Source: Rhizobium sp. CB3090 (GTDB lineage: Bacteria > Pseudomonadota > Alphaproteobacteria > Rhizobiales > Rhizobiaceae). Taken from it: a stretch of 64,000 bases of DNA. Both the position numbers and the translations under genes were made by a program. This document shows, piece by piece, positions 46,596 to 54,605 of the stretch (position 1 is its first letter; each line of letters starts with the position of its first letter). The DNA lies in assembly GCF_029714285.1 (NCBI RefSeq), contig NZ_CP121663.1, positions 1,240,001-1,304,000 on the forward strand. Direction: 5' to 3'. The notes beneath the pieces were generated by a model, which worked only from the letters and a program-made list of their open reading frames with translations, was not told the origin of the DNA and did no database searches.

Positions 46596-47265
46596 GTCTC
46601 CGTGCCAAAAAATGCACTAACGTCAGCCACTTCGCAATGCTGCGGCGGCCATATCCGGTGCGATGCGCAATTTCCGAGCAGGTCAAGCCTTCTTTGCTCA
46701 AAGCGTGCACCGTCTCGAACACCTCCTTCCGGGACTGCCGATGAGCCCCGATGATCCGTGCCGGAGGGTCGTCGTCGATCCGTGAAGCATTTCGCTTCAA
46801 GTGCCGCAGGATGGTGTCGTCGCTGATCGGCATCCCAAGCTGTCTCATCAAGCGCTCTCCCGGCCGTCCACCGGTGCTGTGACCCAGCAGGCTAACTAGT
46901 TCGGCGACCCTCCTTGTCCTGCGTGCGTGAGGCGAGGCAATCGCCGGGACCGCGTCGGTGAATGTTTTCCGCTTGCACTGCCGATATCTGCAACGCCAGC
47001 GGCTTAACTGAAGCTTGACCGTCACTCCATTGCCCTGGATCGGCAGGTCCTGGAGACTGCGGTACGACCAACCGTGTCGACTTCTGCTCTGATGTCGGCA
47101 ATCAGGGCATATGCCCCGAGGATGGTCCGCATGCAGACACAATCCAACCACCCTCGCCGTCAGACACGACGCTTTGCACCATGCGCACCGGGCGACCATT
47201 TCGATTTCGTTCGCATGCCAGCCCTTAGCGGTGCCACCACTAACGATTTGATAATCACACAAAAG
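46588..47265 (-). pseudogene. ISL3-family transposase with the catalytic core deleted
   Basis: The frame has the ISL3 N-terminal zinc-binding and HTH part: CPDCRHQSRSRHGWSYRSLQ, DLPIQGNGVTVKLQLSRWRC and RTRRVAELVSLLGHSTGGRP, then MPISDDTILRHLKRN. It jumps straight to the usual C-terminal HTH (KEVFETVHALSKEGLTCSEI, AHRTGYGRRSIAKWL). The DDE catalytic region between them, about 250 residues, is missing, so the protein cannot transpose. The frame continues upstream into a fragment of a different gene. It overlaps the end of the GMC gene by 8 bases. Confidence 0.7.
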
Positions 47266-47269
47266 TGAG

Positions 47270-47400
47270 GAAGACCCGTTGCGCATGAGTTCTCCGCGTG
47301 ACGTGTCTGCCCGGTATTCGGAGAAATCGTGCGCATACAATTGAATCAAGTTCTGAAGAACGGATGCATCGGCCACTGACGCCGCGACGAGGCTGAAATT
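47270..47400 (-). pseudogene. N-terminal fragment of a GNAT acetyltransferase
   Basis: About 43 codons reading FSLVAASVADASVLQNLIQL, YAHDFSEY, which matches the start of GNAT proteins (VLxNLxQLYxHDFSEF pattern). The frame then runs into the ISL3 remnant, which suggests the element entered the acetyltransferase gene and the rest was lost. Confidence 0.5.
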
Positions 47401-47611
47401 CTGCCTTGCTCGCGGCATCGAACTCACCCGAACACGGCCTTACCGCAAGAACGACCAAGCCTGGATAGAGCGGAAAAATGGCGCCGTTGTGCGGAAGCTC
47501 TTGGGCTATCGTCGCTTCGAAGCATTGGCGGCCACCAGGGCGATCACGCGTCTTTACGGGGCGTCCAGACTGTTTGTGAACCTCTTCCAGCCTTCTTCCA
47601 AACATCGATGA
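47396..47611 (+). pseudogene. integrase-core transposase C-terminal remnant
   Basis: 72 codons reading KFCLARGIELTRTRPYRKND, QAWIERKNGAVVRKLLGYRR and ITRLYGASRLFVNLFQPS, to TGA at 47609. This is the C-terminal part of an rve-type transposase, with the catalytic glutamate region QAWIERKNG. There is no start; the rest is missing. Confidence 0.6.
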
Positions 47612-47685
47612 ACCGCCACGCCGAATGCCTTTTGGACGCGACGCCGTCGATTCCATTAGCCATCAGCGCTGATGAACGGCAGCAC

Positions 47686-48303
47686 TCACACGACTGGCGG
47701 GATTTCCGCTTCGCGTGCCAGCGCCGCGACGACCGATGGTCTCGCCGCGATGCGCTGCGCATAGGCAACGATATTAGTCCATCCACCGAGATCGATCCTT
47801 AACCCTGGCATCCACTTCAGCACGGTGAACAGATAGGCGTCGGCGACGGTAAAGCTCTCACCCATCAGATAGGCCTGCCGCGCCAGCTCGGCATCCAGCA
47901 GATCGAAGCGCTTGAACAATCTTGCAGTGAAGATCTCTCGGACCATTTCCGGCAGGTCTTTGTTGAACAAAGGACTCGAACCAGCGTGGATCTCGCTCGT
48001 GATGAAGTTCAGCCACTCCTGGAGGCGTGTGCGCTCCAGTGTCCCGTTGGCGGGGGCGAGACACGCTTCCGGCTTCAGATCGGCTAGATATTGCACCAGC
48101 GCCGGTCCCTCGGTCAGTACCTCGCCGCTGTCGAGCTGGAGCGCCGCCACGTAGCCTTTCGTATTCAGGGCGAGAAAGTCGCCGCCCTCGGAGGTGTGCT
48201 TTGTTCGGTTGTTCACCCGCACGAGATCGTAAGTCAGGCCCAGTTCCTGCATGACGATGTGTGGTGAGAGGGAGCAGGTGTCGGACGCGAAATAAAGCTT
48301 CAT
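47686..48303 (-). CDS. glutathione S-transferase family protein
   Basis: 205 residues. N-terminal thioredoxin-like domain MKLYFASDTCSLSPHIVMQE with the catalytic Ser/Cys region TCSLSPH (beta-class pattern), then SGEVLTEGPALVQYLADLKP. All-helical C-terminal domain with GESFTVADAYLFTVLKWMP. GGAGATTTCCCA precedes the ATG. Divergent from a LysR regulator. Confidence 0.92.
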   Translation of the reverse strand: MKLYFASDTCSLSPHIVMQELGLTYDLVRVNNRTKHTSEGGDFLALNTKGYVAALQLDSGEVLTEGPALVQYLADLKPEACLAPANGTLERTRLQEWLNFITSEIHAGSSPLFNKDLPEMVREIFTARLFKRFDLLDAELARQAYLMGESFTVADAYLFTVLKWMPGLRIDLGGWTNIVAYAQRIAARPSVVAALAREAEIPPVV

Positions 48304-48359
48304 TGGGAAATCTCCACGGATTGTTGCCTCGCGGAGGAGATTGACCCGGCGGCTGCAAG

Positions 48360-48395
48360 AAGTAAAATTACTGGCGTAGAATCATGATATTACTT
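48360..48395. promoter_or_regulatory. putative operator between GST and LysR genes
   Basis: AAGTAA (48360-48365) and TTACTT (48390-48395) form an inverted repeat in an AT-rich stretch in the 100-base divergent region. The spacing and position suit LysR-type control of both genes. Confidence 0.35.
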
Positions 48396-48403
48396 TTCCT
48401 ACT

Positions 48404-49315
48404 ATGAATCTCACTCAGCTTCGCGCCCTGATCGCCGTAGCGGAAGCCGGCAGCTTCACCGCCGCAGCAGAGTCGGTGGGTATCACCCAATCCGGCATGA
48501 GTCAGGCACTCGCCGCGCTGGAAGAAGCGCTCGGGGTCAAGCTGCTGGTGCGGCAACGGCACGGGGTCGAATTAACCGCCTTTGGCGAGCAGGCGCTCGT
48601 CCATGCTCGCGCGGCACTCGACCATCTGGAAGCGATCCGACAGGAAGCCGCCCAAACAGCTGGCAAAGAAACCGGCTCACTGCGTATAGCCGCCTTTCCG
48701 AGCGTGTTCGCCGCGGTGCTGCCGCCGCTGCTTCGGCGGTTTCGCTCCCTCCATCCCAGCATCGAAGTGCTCCTACTGGAAACAGATGATCGCGAGGTTG
48801 AAACGTGGCTGAATACGGGAGCTATTGATCTTGGTGTCGTGTTGAACCCGTCCCGCGAACGTGCGGTGCCGATCGGACAAGACGCCTGGGTGGGTGTGCT
48901 ACCAGCCGGCCACAGGCTCGCCCGGCGCGCAGCTTTCTCGCTTGCGGAACTTGTCGCCGAGCCATTCGTGTTGGCGACCGGCGGTTGCCATGCCCATGCG
49001 GGCACGTTGGCAGAAGCGGCAGGGTTGTCACTAAGCGATATTTGTATGGAGGTGCGTGACTGGACGAGCGCGGTTGCACTCGTTCGCGAAGGTGTCGGCG
49101 TCAGCATTGTACCGGAATCGACCTTGCCCGAGAAGCGGAAGGGGCTTCGCGTTGCTCGGATCGATCCCCCTCTTTTCCGCCGCTTCGGCTTGATGGCAGC
49201 AAAGGGGCGAGAGCCGTCGCGTGCCGCCGGTCTTTTACTCGAAATGGCTCGTACCAGCGCACCCCGCTTCGAACAGAGATATCAGTTCATCCGTAGATTG
49301 CGCGATGTGAGTTAA
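48404..49315 (+). CDS. LysR-family transcriptional regulator
   Basis: 303 residues. N-terminal HTH MNLTQLRALIAVAEAGSFTA, AAESVGITQSGMSQALAALE. Effector domain ~90-300. Divergent from the GST gene, its probable target. Confidence 0.92.
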   Translation: MNLTQLRALIAVAEAGSFTAAAESVGITQSGMSQALAALEEALGVKLLVRQRHGVELTAFGEQALVHARAALDHLEAIRQEAAQTAGKETGSLRIAAFPSVFAAVLPPLLRRFRSLHPSIEVLLLETDDREVETWLNTGAIDLGVVLNPSRERAVPIGQDAWVGVLPAGHRLARRAAFSLAELVAEPFVLATGGCHAHAGTLAEAAGLSLSDICMEVRDWTSAVALVREGVGVSIVPESTLPEKRKGLRVARIDPPLFRRFGLMAAKGREPSRAAGLLLEMARTSAPRFEQRYQFIRRLRDVS

Positions 49316-49371
49316 TCAGGAATGCCCATTTGGCGGCGGCGCGGGTAGGCATGTTTGGATGTGGCCGCCTT

Positions 49372-49438
49372 GATCGGAGTCGAACCTCAGGCGCGGTAGT
49401 TTGGCGTCTATTGCAGTTGACGGGAATCGAACCGGGGG
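49372..49438 (-). other. tRNA T-arm-like fragments
   Basis: On the minus strand GGTTCGATTCCCGTC (within 49419-49434) and AGGTTCGACTCCGATC (49372-49387) resemble tRNA T-loops about 45 bases apart. The stems do not pair properly and there is no acceptor, D-arm or anticodon arm. They may be remnants of tRNA-linked integration sites. The rest of 49316-49589 shows no gene. Confidence 0.3.
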
Positions 49439-49589
49439 CCCACTGTTATCGAAACGGTCGAAGTCTCAAGAAACGCTCGGGTCTGAAGACTGAAGCGAAA
49501 TTCCCACGCGCTAACGCCACAAAGTCGATATTGGAACAGCGGACAAACGTTCCCCGAAAGGGATCACCTTGTGATGGTCATACAAGACC

Positions 49590-49838
49590 TCAAGGCGGGG
49601 ATTTATCAGCACCTACAGCGCGATGCCGTTCATTAATTCCGACGAGCACGACGAGCTGCTGTTCGTCATGGATCCCCTCTCTGAAGAGTTCGATGATCAT
49701 TGCTGCGACCTGCTCGCCTTCCTCGCTTTCGCGCGCAATATTCCTCTTGAGCAGAATGGCATCAAAAGCGCGCTGACAGGTGTCCAGATCAACTGAATCG
49801 AGAGCCAAATCGCGCTTGCTGAGATACCTGCTGATCAT
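49590..49838 (-). CDS. small 82-residue protein, paralogue of the 53509 gene
   Basis: Start ATG 49838 has GGGAGGGAAGGA just upstream. The protein shares a pattern with the 83-residue protein at 53509: D-x2-x-CQ-x2-FD, then SEE-x-E-x2-AA-x-IIE-x2-R-x-G-x-HD. Acidic, helical, soluble. I do not know the family. Each copy is adjacent to an hsp20 gene, so a stress role is likely. Confidence 0.7.
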   Translation of the reverse strand: MISRYLSKRDLALDSVDLDTCQRAFDAILLKRNIARESEEGEQVAAMIIELFREGIHDEQQLVVLVGINERHRAVGADKSPP

Positions 49839-49984
49839 TCCTTCCCTCCCTTCCCGTGCATTTGCCGACTGGAAGCCATGTAATTTTTTGCCCATTTATT
49901 TTCAAGAATTTGCCGATGAACCGAAAGCCGCGCTTCACATTTATACGTTCAGATAACTTCCCGCGATTTCGGGCGGGTCAGGGA

Positions 49985-50269
49985 TCAAGAAAATGAACAC
50001 TCTACTGATCGACGAAACCTCGCGCGAACCAAACGCCCATCCAGTAAATCGTTCGCGGAGCATGAGCCATAACCGGTGCTCTGGCCCTGCCTCACTGCTA
50101 TGAAGCGGGCTTTTTCGTTCGGTTGCAGTTCTTTTGGGGTGTTATCGCGCAAGTCCACCGTTACCGTCGATAGCCTCTTGCAAGGCAGCAGTCTCGCGTC
50201 GAACAGCAGCATTCTGGTCTCAATGCCGCTTGCCATAGATCCGGCAACTACGAAAGCCTGCTTATACAT
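49985..50269 (-). CDS. hypothetical 94-residue protein
   Basis: ATG 50269 (MYKQAFVVAGSMASGIETRM) overlaps the stop of a 29-codon leader-like ORF (ATGTATAA). The protein includes TVTVDLRDNTPKELQPNEKA. It has no recognised family. The composition is acceptable but not compelling. Confidence 0.35.
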   Translation of the reverse strand: MYKQAFVVAGSMASGIETRMLLFDARLLPCKRLSTVTVDLRDNTPKELQPNEKARFIAVRQGQSTGYGSCSANDLLDGRLVRARFRRSVECSFS

Positions 50270-50351
50270 CGCGTCGTCCCCGCTGTGATTGCCGCTCACC
50301 CAAGAGGGCAACGATCTTAACGTCCTTCACCGTGACGTCAGCAGAACTCAT
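50262..50351 (-). CDS. possible 29-residue leader ORF
   Basis: ATG 50351 is preceded by GGTAGGGAG about ten bases away. It reads MSSADVTVKDVKIVALLGER and ends at TAA 50262, overlapping the next ATG by eight bases, as in translational coupling. It could also be the true N-terminus of the next protein joined by a frameshift. Confidence 0.3.
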   Translation of the reverse strand: MSSADVTVKDVKIVALLGERQSQRGRRDV

Positions 50352-50431
50352 TATCGCGCATCTCCCTACCTGAGTTCGGGTGTTGCCGCGTCGTAGTAAA
50401 CAAATTTTTCCGCCAGGAAATTCCGTTCCCT

Positions 50432-50459
50432 CTTGAATCCTTAAGGCGCGGAATTACAT
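50432..50459 (+). promoter_or_regulatory. possible RpoH-type promoter of the first hsp20
   Basis: CTTGAA (50432-50437), 16 bases, then TTACAT (50454-50459). The -35 matches RpoH promoters; the -10 is less typical than in the groESL and second hsp20 promoters. Confidence 0.4.
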
Positions 50460-50499
50460 CGATATTGTCGATCGCCCAACGGGGATTGACACAAGTCCA

Positions 50500-50558
50500 G
50501 GAGACGCCGGTCGCTCTTGGCGTCTCCTTGTATCCATGTTGCTTATAAGGAGGATATG
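50500..50558 (+). promoter_or_regulatory. ROSE-type RNA thermometer, hsp20 no. 1
   Basis: The upstream hairpin GGAGACGCC/GGCGTCTCC (50500-50527) is perfect. The 3' hairpin (50533-50558) pairs CCATGTTGCT with the SD region AGGAGGATATGG. TTGCT opposite GGAGGAT is the ROSE signature (UYGCU anti-SD). It should hold the ribosome binding site closed at normal temperature and melt on heating. Confidence 0.8.
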
Positions 50559-50561
50559 GCT

Positions 50562-51032
50562 ATGAGGACAAACCTCGATTTCGCTCCCCTGTTCCGGTCA
50601 AGTATCGGCTTCGACCGCATGTTGAACGCGCTCGAGGCCGCAAGTCGCGCCGAGATGGTGGACAACTGGCCCCCTTACGACATTATGAAGAGCGGTGAGG
50701 ATGACTACCGCATCGCCATGGCTGTGGCCGGCTTCTCGCAGGACGAGCTGGCGATAACGCAAGAACAGAACATGCTCATCGTCTCGGGGCAAAAGGCGAA
50801 TGGTGAAGAGTTTCACTATCTGCATCGCGGCATCGCCGGCCGTTCGTTCCAGCGTCGATTCGAACTGGCCGACCACGTGAAGGTGGTGGGCGCGGGTCTT
50901 GTCAATGGTCTGCTTACGATCGATCTCAAGCGCGAAATCCCTGAAGAAATGAAGCCGCGTCAGATTGAGATCGGAACCGATCAGGCAATATCGCAGACCA
51001 AACAGATCGAGGCTGACAAGCAGGCGGCCTAA
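50562..51032 (+). CDS. Hsp20 small heat-shock protein (no. 1)
   Basis: 156 residues. The ATG at 50562 is preferred to 50556 because AAGGAGG is then eight bases away. N-terminus MRTNLDFAPLFRSSIGFDRM, alpha-crystallin domain with YRIAMAVAGFSQDELAITQE, and conserved GLLTIDLKREIPEEMKPRQI. IbpA-like class A Hsp20 that holds unfolding proteins. Clear paralogue of the gene at 52989. Confidence 0.93.
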   Translation: MRTNLDFAPLFRSSIGFDRMLNALEAASRAEMVDNWPPYDIMKSGEDDYRIAMAVAGFSQDELAITQEQNMLIVSGQKANGEEFHYLHRGIAGRSFQRRFELADHVKVVGAGLVNGLLTIDLKREIPEEMKPRQIEIGTDQAISQTKQIEADKQAA

Positions 51033-51132
51033 GGCTTTCTCAAAAGCAAGGCGCACATCAAGGTGCCGTGCGCCGCCCCGGCGCCTTTGCGGGAGCGCCT
51101 TGCTCATTAAACCTACGGAAAGGAGAAAAACC

Positions 51133-51636
51133 ATGAGTGTTCGTGATCTGATTCCCATGCGCCGCAACAACGGCGGCCAGGCTCTTGTTCGCGATGACGA
51201 CCGTGATCCTTTTCTGTCGTTGCATCGTGAGGTGAACCGGCTGTTCGACGACGTCTTCCGCGGCTTCGGGTCCGGCCTGACATCCTTCAGCAGCGGCTCC
51301 CATTTCGGAACCGGTTGGCCGAGTGTCGAGATCTCCGACGCCAACAACCAGATCAAGGTGACAGCCGAGATGCCTGGCCTTGAGGAGAAGGACGTTGAGG
51401 TCCTACTAGAGGACGGCTTTCTGACGCTGAAGGGCGAAAAGAAGTCGGAGACGGAAGACAAGGAAAAACAGTTCTCGGAACGCTACTACGGCCGGTTCGA
51501 GCGCCGAATTCCGCTGGGCGTCGAAGTCGAGGACGATCAGGTGGACGCCACCTTCAAGAACGGCGTGCTGACCGTCACTTTACCGAAATCCGCGAAGGCG
51601 CAATCCCAGGTCAAACGCATCACCATCAAGAGCTGA
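51133..51636 (+). CDS. Hsp20 small heat-shock protein, HSP16 type (no. 2)
   Basis: 167 residues of a different Hsp20 class: MSVRDLIPMRRNNGGQALVR, then PFLSLHREVNRLFDDVFRGF, alpha-crystallin domain VKVTAEMPGLEEKDVEVLLE-like (IKVTAEMPGLEEKDVEV) and FKNGVLTVTLPKS. AAAGGAGAAAAACC precedes the ATG. It is 100 bases after hsp20 no. 1. A TTGCT stretch lies upstream, but no clean ROSE fold is seen. It may be cotranscribed with no. 1. Confidence 0.93.
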   Translation: MSVRDLIPMRRNNGGQALVRDDDRDPFLSLHREVNRLFDDVFRGFGSGLTSFSSGSHFGTGWPSVEISDANNQIKVTAEMPGLEEKDVEVLLEDGFLTLKGEKKSETEDKEKQFSERYYGRFERRIPLGVEVEDDQVDATFKNGVLTVTLPKSAKAQSQVKRITIKS

Positions 51637-51649
51637 TCTAACGAATGTA

Positions 51650-51677
51650 CGGCGGCCTGCCAGTTTGGCAGCCGCCG
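51650..51677 (+). terminator. hairpin after hsp20 no. 2
   Basis: CGGCGG-C-CTGCCA-GTT-TGGCAG-CCGCCG is a strong stem with one bulged C, 14 bases after the stop. No T-tract follows. Confidence 0.55.
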
Positions 51678-52111
51678 CACATCGTTTACCAGTGGGGGAG
51701 GATCAACGATGGGAGTTGTTACAAACGCACACCACGATAAGACAACACAGACTTCCGGTTTCCAGTCCTTTCCTTTAACGACAATCCACGCAGCAATCTT
51801 TCCTTCGCTAGCTCCCTGTTTCCCGAGGTGTCAATGCCGCGCGTATTTTCAAGCCGCGCCGTTCCGCAACGATGTCGGGCACCGCAACTGAAGGGCTGGC
51901 GCCTTGTGAGGGCGACGTCGCGGTCGTTGACCAAGCGCGAAATGTAGTTGCATCCTTCTCTTTAAACTGCCGCCTCTAATGGACCATGTATGCGCCAGCC
52001 CATCGTCCGGTCGTCTTCACGCAGTCAACGCTTCGCAGGCGGCAGCGCCGCATCGAACGACGCTGCCGAAGGATTCCGAATTTTATAGAAGCGGGATCGC
52101 ACAGCCGAGGC
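51678..52111. other. gap without recognisable gene
   Basis: About 430 bases. Short open frames lack SDs and protein-like composition. Nothing supported. Confidence 0.35.
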
Positions 52112-52423
52112 CTACAGAGAAGCAGTGCGCTGGGGTCGCATCGGATGCCTGTTCGGCCTTGCCTTCCAGGGCACCATGACGACCGGCATTGCTGCCTCGA
52201 GGCATGCGGCTATGAAAGCTTCGCGCGCTACGACGGCGGGAACAACGCCATTGATCGCGCCTCGGCAGGTCTTGACCGCGCGCTCGTGGCGCTCACCATT
52301 GCGCAAAGGCCACTCGTTCTCTAAAAAATCCAATGCGTCATAGACGCCTGTGAAAGTGCGCTGCAGGCCGCACTGGAGCCTGATGGTAACCGGCCGGGTC
52401 CAAGGGACATCGTTCAGCGGCAT
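52112..52423 (-). CDS. DUF982 protein
   Basis: 103 residues. ATG 52423 follows AAAGGAGGAAAAT. The sequence PVTIRLQCGLQRTFTGVYDA, LDFLENEWPLRNGERHERAV, KTCRGAINGVVPAVVAREAF and IAACLEA has the DUF982 pattern, a small protein family abundant on rhizobial plasmids and of unknown function. Confidence 0.85.
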   Translation of the reverse strand: MPLNDVPWTRPVTIRLQCGLQRTFTGVYDALDFLENEWPLRNGERHERAVKTCRGAINGVVPAVVAREAFIAACLEAAMPVVMVPWKARPNRHPMRPQRTASL

Positions 52424-52863
52424 ATTTTCCTCCTTTCCATGCCACCAATGTTCGCCTGAATTTCATATCGTGAAAGCGCACCGCACCTTCAAGACCCACC
52501 GCATAGTCACAGCTCCAAACTAAGAAAAAACAGCTTGTGCGCCATGGAAAGGTGCGGCGTGAAGGGCTTACCGTTGCCGAACGGCTTTGGCAGAGGTCGT
52601 GTTGTCACTCATCCATATCGCCCATTACGCTTTTCAGCGAAGCGGCGAAGGCCAGCCGGACAATTGTGAGAACAACTGGGTTGTTGTTTGAAGGAACGGG
52701 CGCACTAAACATTCGCCAAATCTCGGAAATAACGGGAAACTTCAGCGCCCGCCGCCGCCTATCGTCGAGCAACAACTGGGCGGTGATGTCGGTCGACCAC
52801 TGGCCTTATCGACATTGAACGCTTTGGTGGATCCGATTGCAGGTGAAAAATTTTTTTTGCCGC
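52424..52863. other. gap upstream of hsp20 no. 3
   Basis: About 440 bases between divergent DUF982 and hsp20. No gene is supported. A T-rich run (AAAAATTTTTTTTGCC) lies just before the RpoH-type promoter. Confidence 0.35.
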
Positions 52864-52892
52864 CTTGAATCTGAAAAAAGCATAAACCAAAT
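52864..52892 (+). promoter_or_regulatory. RpoH-type promoter of hsp20 no. 3
   Basis: CTTGAA, 17 bases, CCAAAT. The same arrangement, CTTGAA-N17-CCAGAT, stands before groES. This fits the rhizobial RpoH consensus as I know it. Confidence 0.6.
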
Positions 52893-52931
52893 CGATGGTC
52901 ACCGGCAGCCCAAATGGGGGCCGGAAAAGCC

Positions 52932-52986
52932 GGAGACGCAGGTTTCCGACGCGTCTCCTTTCCATCTCGCTTTACGGAGGATTTGG
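52932..52986 (+). promoter_or_regulatory. ROSE-type RNA thermometer, hsp20 no. 3
   Basis: Hairpin GGAGACGC/GCGTCTCC (52932-52958), then CCATCTCGCTTTACGGAGGA with TTTGG (52962-52986). TCGCT opposite GGAGGAT is again the UYGCU anti-SD. Both the upstream stem sequence and the 3' hairpin are shared with the element before hsp20 no. 1. Confidence 0.85.
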
Positions 52987-52988
52987 TT

Positions 52989-53459
52989 ATGAGAAACGAC
53001 TTCGACTTCGCACCACTGTACCGGTCCAGCATCGGCTTCGACCGTGTCTTCAATCTCCTCAACAATGCCCAACGCCTGCAGGCTATCGATACATGGCCGC
53101 CCTATGATATCGTCAAGACCAGCGAGGACGACTACCGGATCCAGATGGCGGTAGCTGGTTACGCCGATGCGGATCTCGACATCACGCAGGAGCGTAACGT
53201 TCTCGTCGTCAAAGGACAAAAGGCGGAACAGAAAGAAGGCGAGTATCTGCACCGCGGCATTGCCGGGCGCGCCTTCGAGCGTCGCTTCGAGCTAGCCGAC
53301 CATGTCAGGGTCGGAAATGCCTCTCTGACGAATGGTCTTTTGAGTATCGATCTAAAGCGCGAAATTCCTGAAGCAATGAAACCGCGTAAGATCGTGATCG
53401 GCGGCAGCCAGCCACAGGCGGCACCGCTTCAGATCGATGCCGATAAACAGGTCGCCTAA
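52989..53459 (+). CDS. Hsp20 small heat-shock protein (no. 3)
   Basis: 156 residues, the same length as no. 1 and clearly its paralogue: MRNDFDFAPLYRSSIGFDRV, WPPYDIVKTSEDDYRIQMAV, EYLHRGIAGRAFERRFELAD and GLLSIDLKREIPEAMKPRKI. SD ACGGAGGAT with spacing 8, inside the ROSE element. IbpA-like holdase. Confidence 0.93.
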   Translation: MRNDFDFAPLYRSSIGFDRVFNLLNNAQRLQAIDTWPPYDIVKTSEDDYRIQMAVAGYADADLDITQERNVLVVKGQKAEQKEGEYLHRGIAGRAFERRFELADHVRVGNASLTNGLLSIDLKREIPEAMKPRKIVIGGSQPQAAPLQIDADKQVA

Positions 53460-53465
53460 AGCAGC

Positions 53466-53490
53466 GGATGCCGCTCTACGGGCGGCATCC
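53466..53490 (+). terminator. terminator-like hairpin after hsp20 no. 3
   Basis: GGATGCCG-ctctacggg-CGGCATCC starts 6 bases after the stop and is followed by TCAGTTT. The next gene begins 18 bases later, so read-through is possible. Confidence 0.6.
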
Positions 53491-53508
53491 TCAGTTTGGT
53501 GCCTCATA

Positions 53509-53760
53509 ATGGAAAGAATCGTCATTCAAAAGCCGGCCTTTCTCGATGCCCGAGACCTCGCTGCTTGCCAGTCCGTCTTCGACGAACTGCTGGAGGAGAT
53601 CGAGGTGGCCAAGGACTCGGAAGAGGCCGAACGCATTGCTGCCATCATAATTGAGTTCTATCGGCAAGGCGTGCATGATCCCTCCGACCTCAAGATCATG
53701 GTCGAGAGGGCGCGTGGCGTATTTAGACGCTCTGAGCCGAAGGCGGCTGCATCAAGATAG
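53509..53760 (+). CDS. small 83-residue protein, paralogue of the 49590 gene
   Basis: MERIVIQKPAFLDARDLAAC, then QSVFDELLEEIEVAKDSEEA, ERIAAIIIEFYRQGVHDPSD. Mostly helical and acidic, with a basic end. The shared pattern with the other copy is described there. It follows hsp20 no. 3 in the same direction. No recognised family. Confidence 0.75.
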   Translation: MERIVIQKPAFLDARDLAACQSVFDELLEEIEVAKDSEEAERIAAIIIEFYRQGVHDPSDLKIMVERARGVFRRSEPKAAASR

Positions 53761-53768
53761 TGTCGCCG

Positions 53769-53791
53769 ACCGCCCGCGATTATCGGGCGGT
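53769..53791. terminator. bidirectional terminator hairpin
   Basis: ACCGCCCG-cgattat-CGGGCGGT lies between two convergent genes (53509-53760 and 53820-54338). Confidence 0.65.
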
Positions 53792-53819
53792 CGTCCCTTG
53801 TCAGGGCTGCTCTCGATGT

Positions 53820-54338
53820 CTACAGCTTGGCAGGATCAGCTCTTCGTCGTCCGATCGAATTCAACAGCGACTCGAGCGATACCGGGCGAAGACCTTGAGC
53901 GTCGACGCCGACGTCATACTGTCTGGGAAGCGGTTTGAGCTTTCCATGGGAGTGGCCGTGGAGATTGATCGATCTCTTCCCCATCTTGTTCCAGGTTCGA
54001 AAGGGATAGTGGCAGAGGATCAGCAGGTGGTCGTCCAGTGTCATCTCTTTGTAGTGCTGGACACTTTTCCAACCGCTTGCGTTGATCGTGGCTTCCGGAT
54101 CGTTGTTCCCGATGACAAGATGCTTACGGCCATTCAGCGTCGAGAGAAGCTGATCGCAGTCGCCGCCGCGTGATGACATGAAGTCGCCAAGGTGCCACAC
54201 GTCATCGTTGATTTCGACAACCTCATTCCAATTCCGGATCAAGGCGACATCGTGCAATGTCAAGCTAGGAAAAGGGCGGCGGTCGATTCTCAGGACGCGT
54301 GGATCGGCAAAATGAGTATCGCTTGTGAAATAGATCAT
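53820..54338 (-). CDS. calcineurin-like metallophosphoesterase
   Basis: 172 residues with the full motif set: SDTHF at the N-terminus, HLGDF, GNND (in place of GNHD), CHYPF and HGHSHG. This is a small phosphoesterase of the YfcE-like type. Substrate unknown. Complete, unlike the one at 6388. Confidence 0.88.
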   Translation of the reverse strand: MIYFTSDTHFADPRVLRIDRRPFPSLTLHDVALIRNWNEVVEINDDVWHLGDFMSSRGGDCDQLLSTLNGRKHLVIGNNDPEATINASGWKSVQHYKEMTLDDHLLILCHYPFRTWNKMGKRSINLHGHSHGKLKPLPRQYDVGVDAQGLRPVSLESLLNSIGRRRADPAKL

Positions 54339-54605
54339 CGGTCAAAATGGCGAACTTCGAAGGGAAACCAAGGGCTCTTTCGCGATTTGCCTATTGGAGG
54401 GCTGAAACTCCACCTCGCGCCATCGCCGTCTGCTTCGGAATTTCCTCAAGCACGAGCCGAAGTTCGATCATCGGCTTCCGTCCGCGTCCTTTCGGAGAAG
54501 AAAATGCGGTTGACTGCTTGCGGTTCCGTGCGAGCCTGACAGCCTATCCTTCCGGCTTATTCAATAGCCGCCAAACGCAATCGCCTTCTGATTATCTCGA
54601 ATTTT

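Noticed and set aside
49372..49438. tRNA gene
   Set aside because: Only T-loop-like bits; stems do not pair and no anticodon arm or acceptor is present.
51033..51132. ROSE element before hsp20 no. 2
   Set aside because: A TTGCT stretch and the SD are present, but they do not form the paired hairpin seen in the other two leaders.
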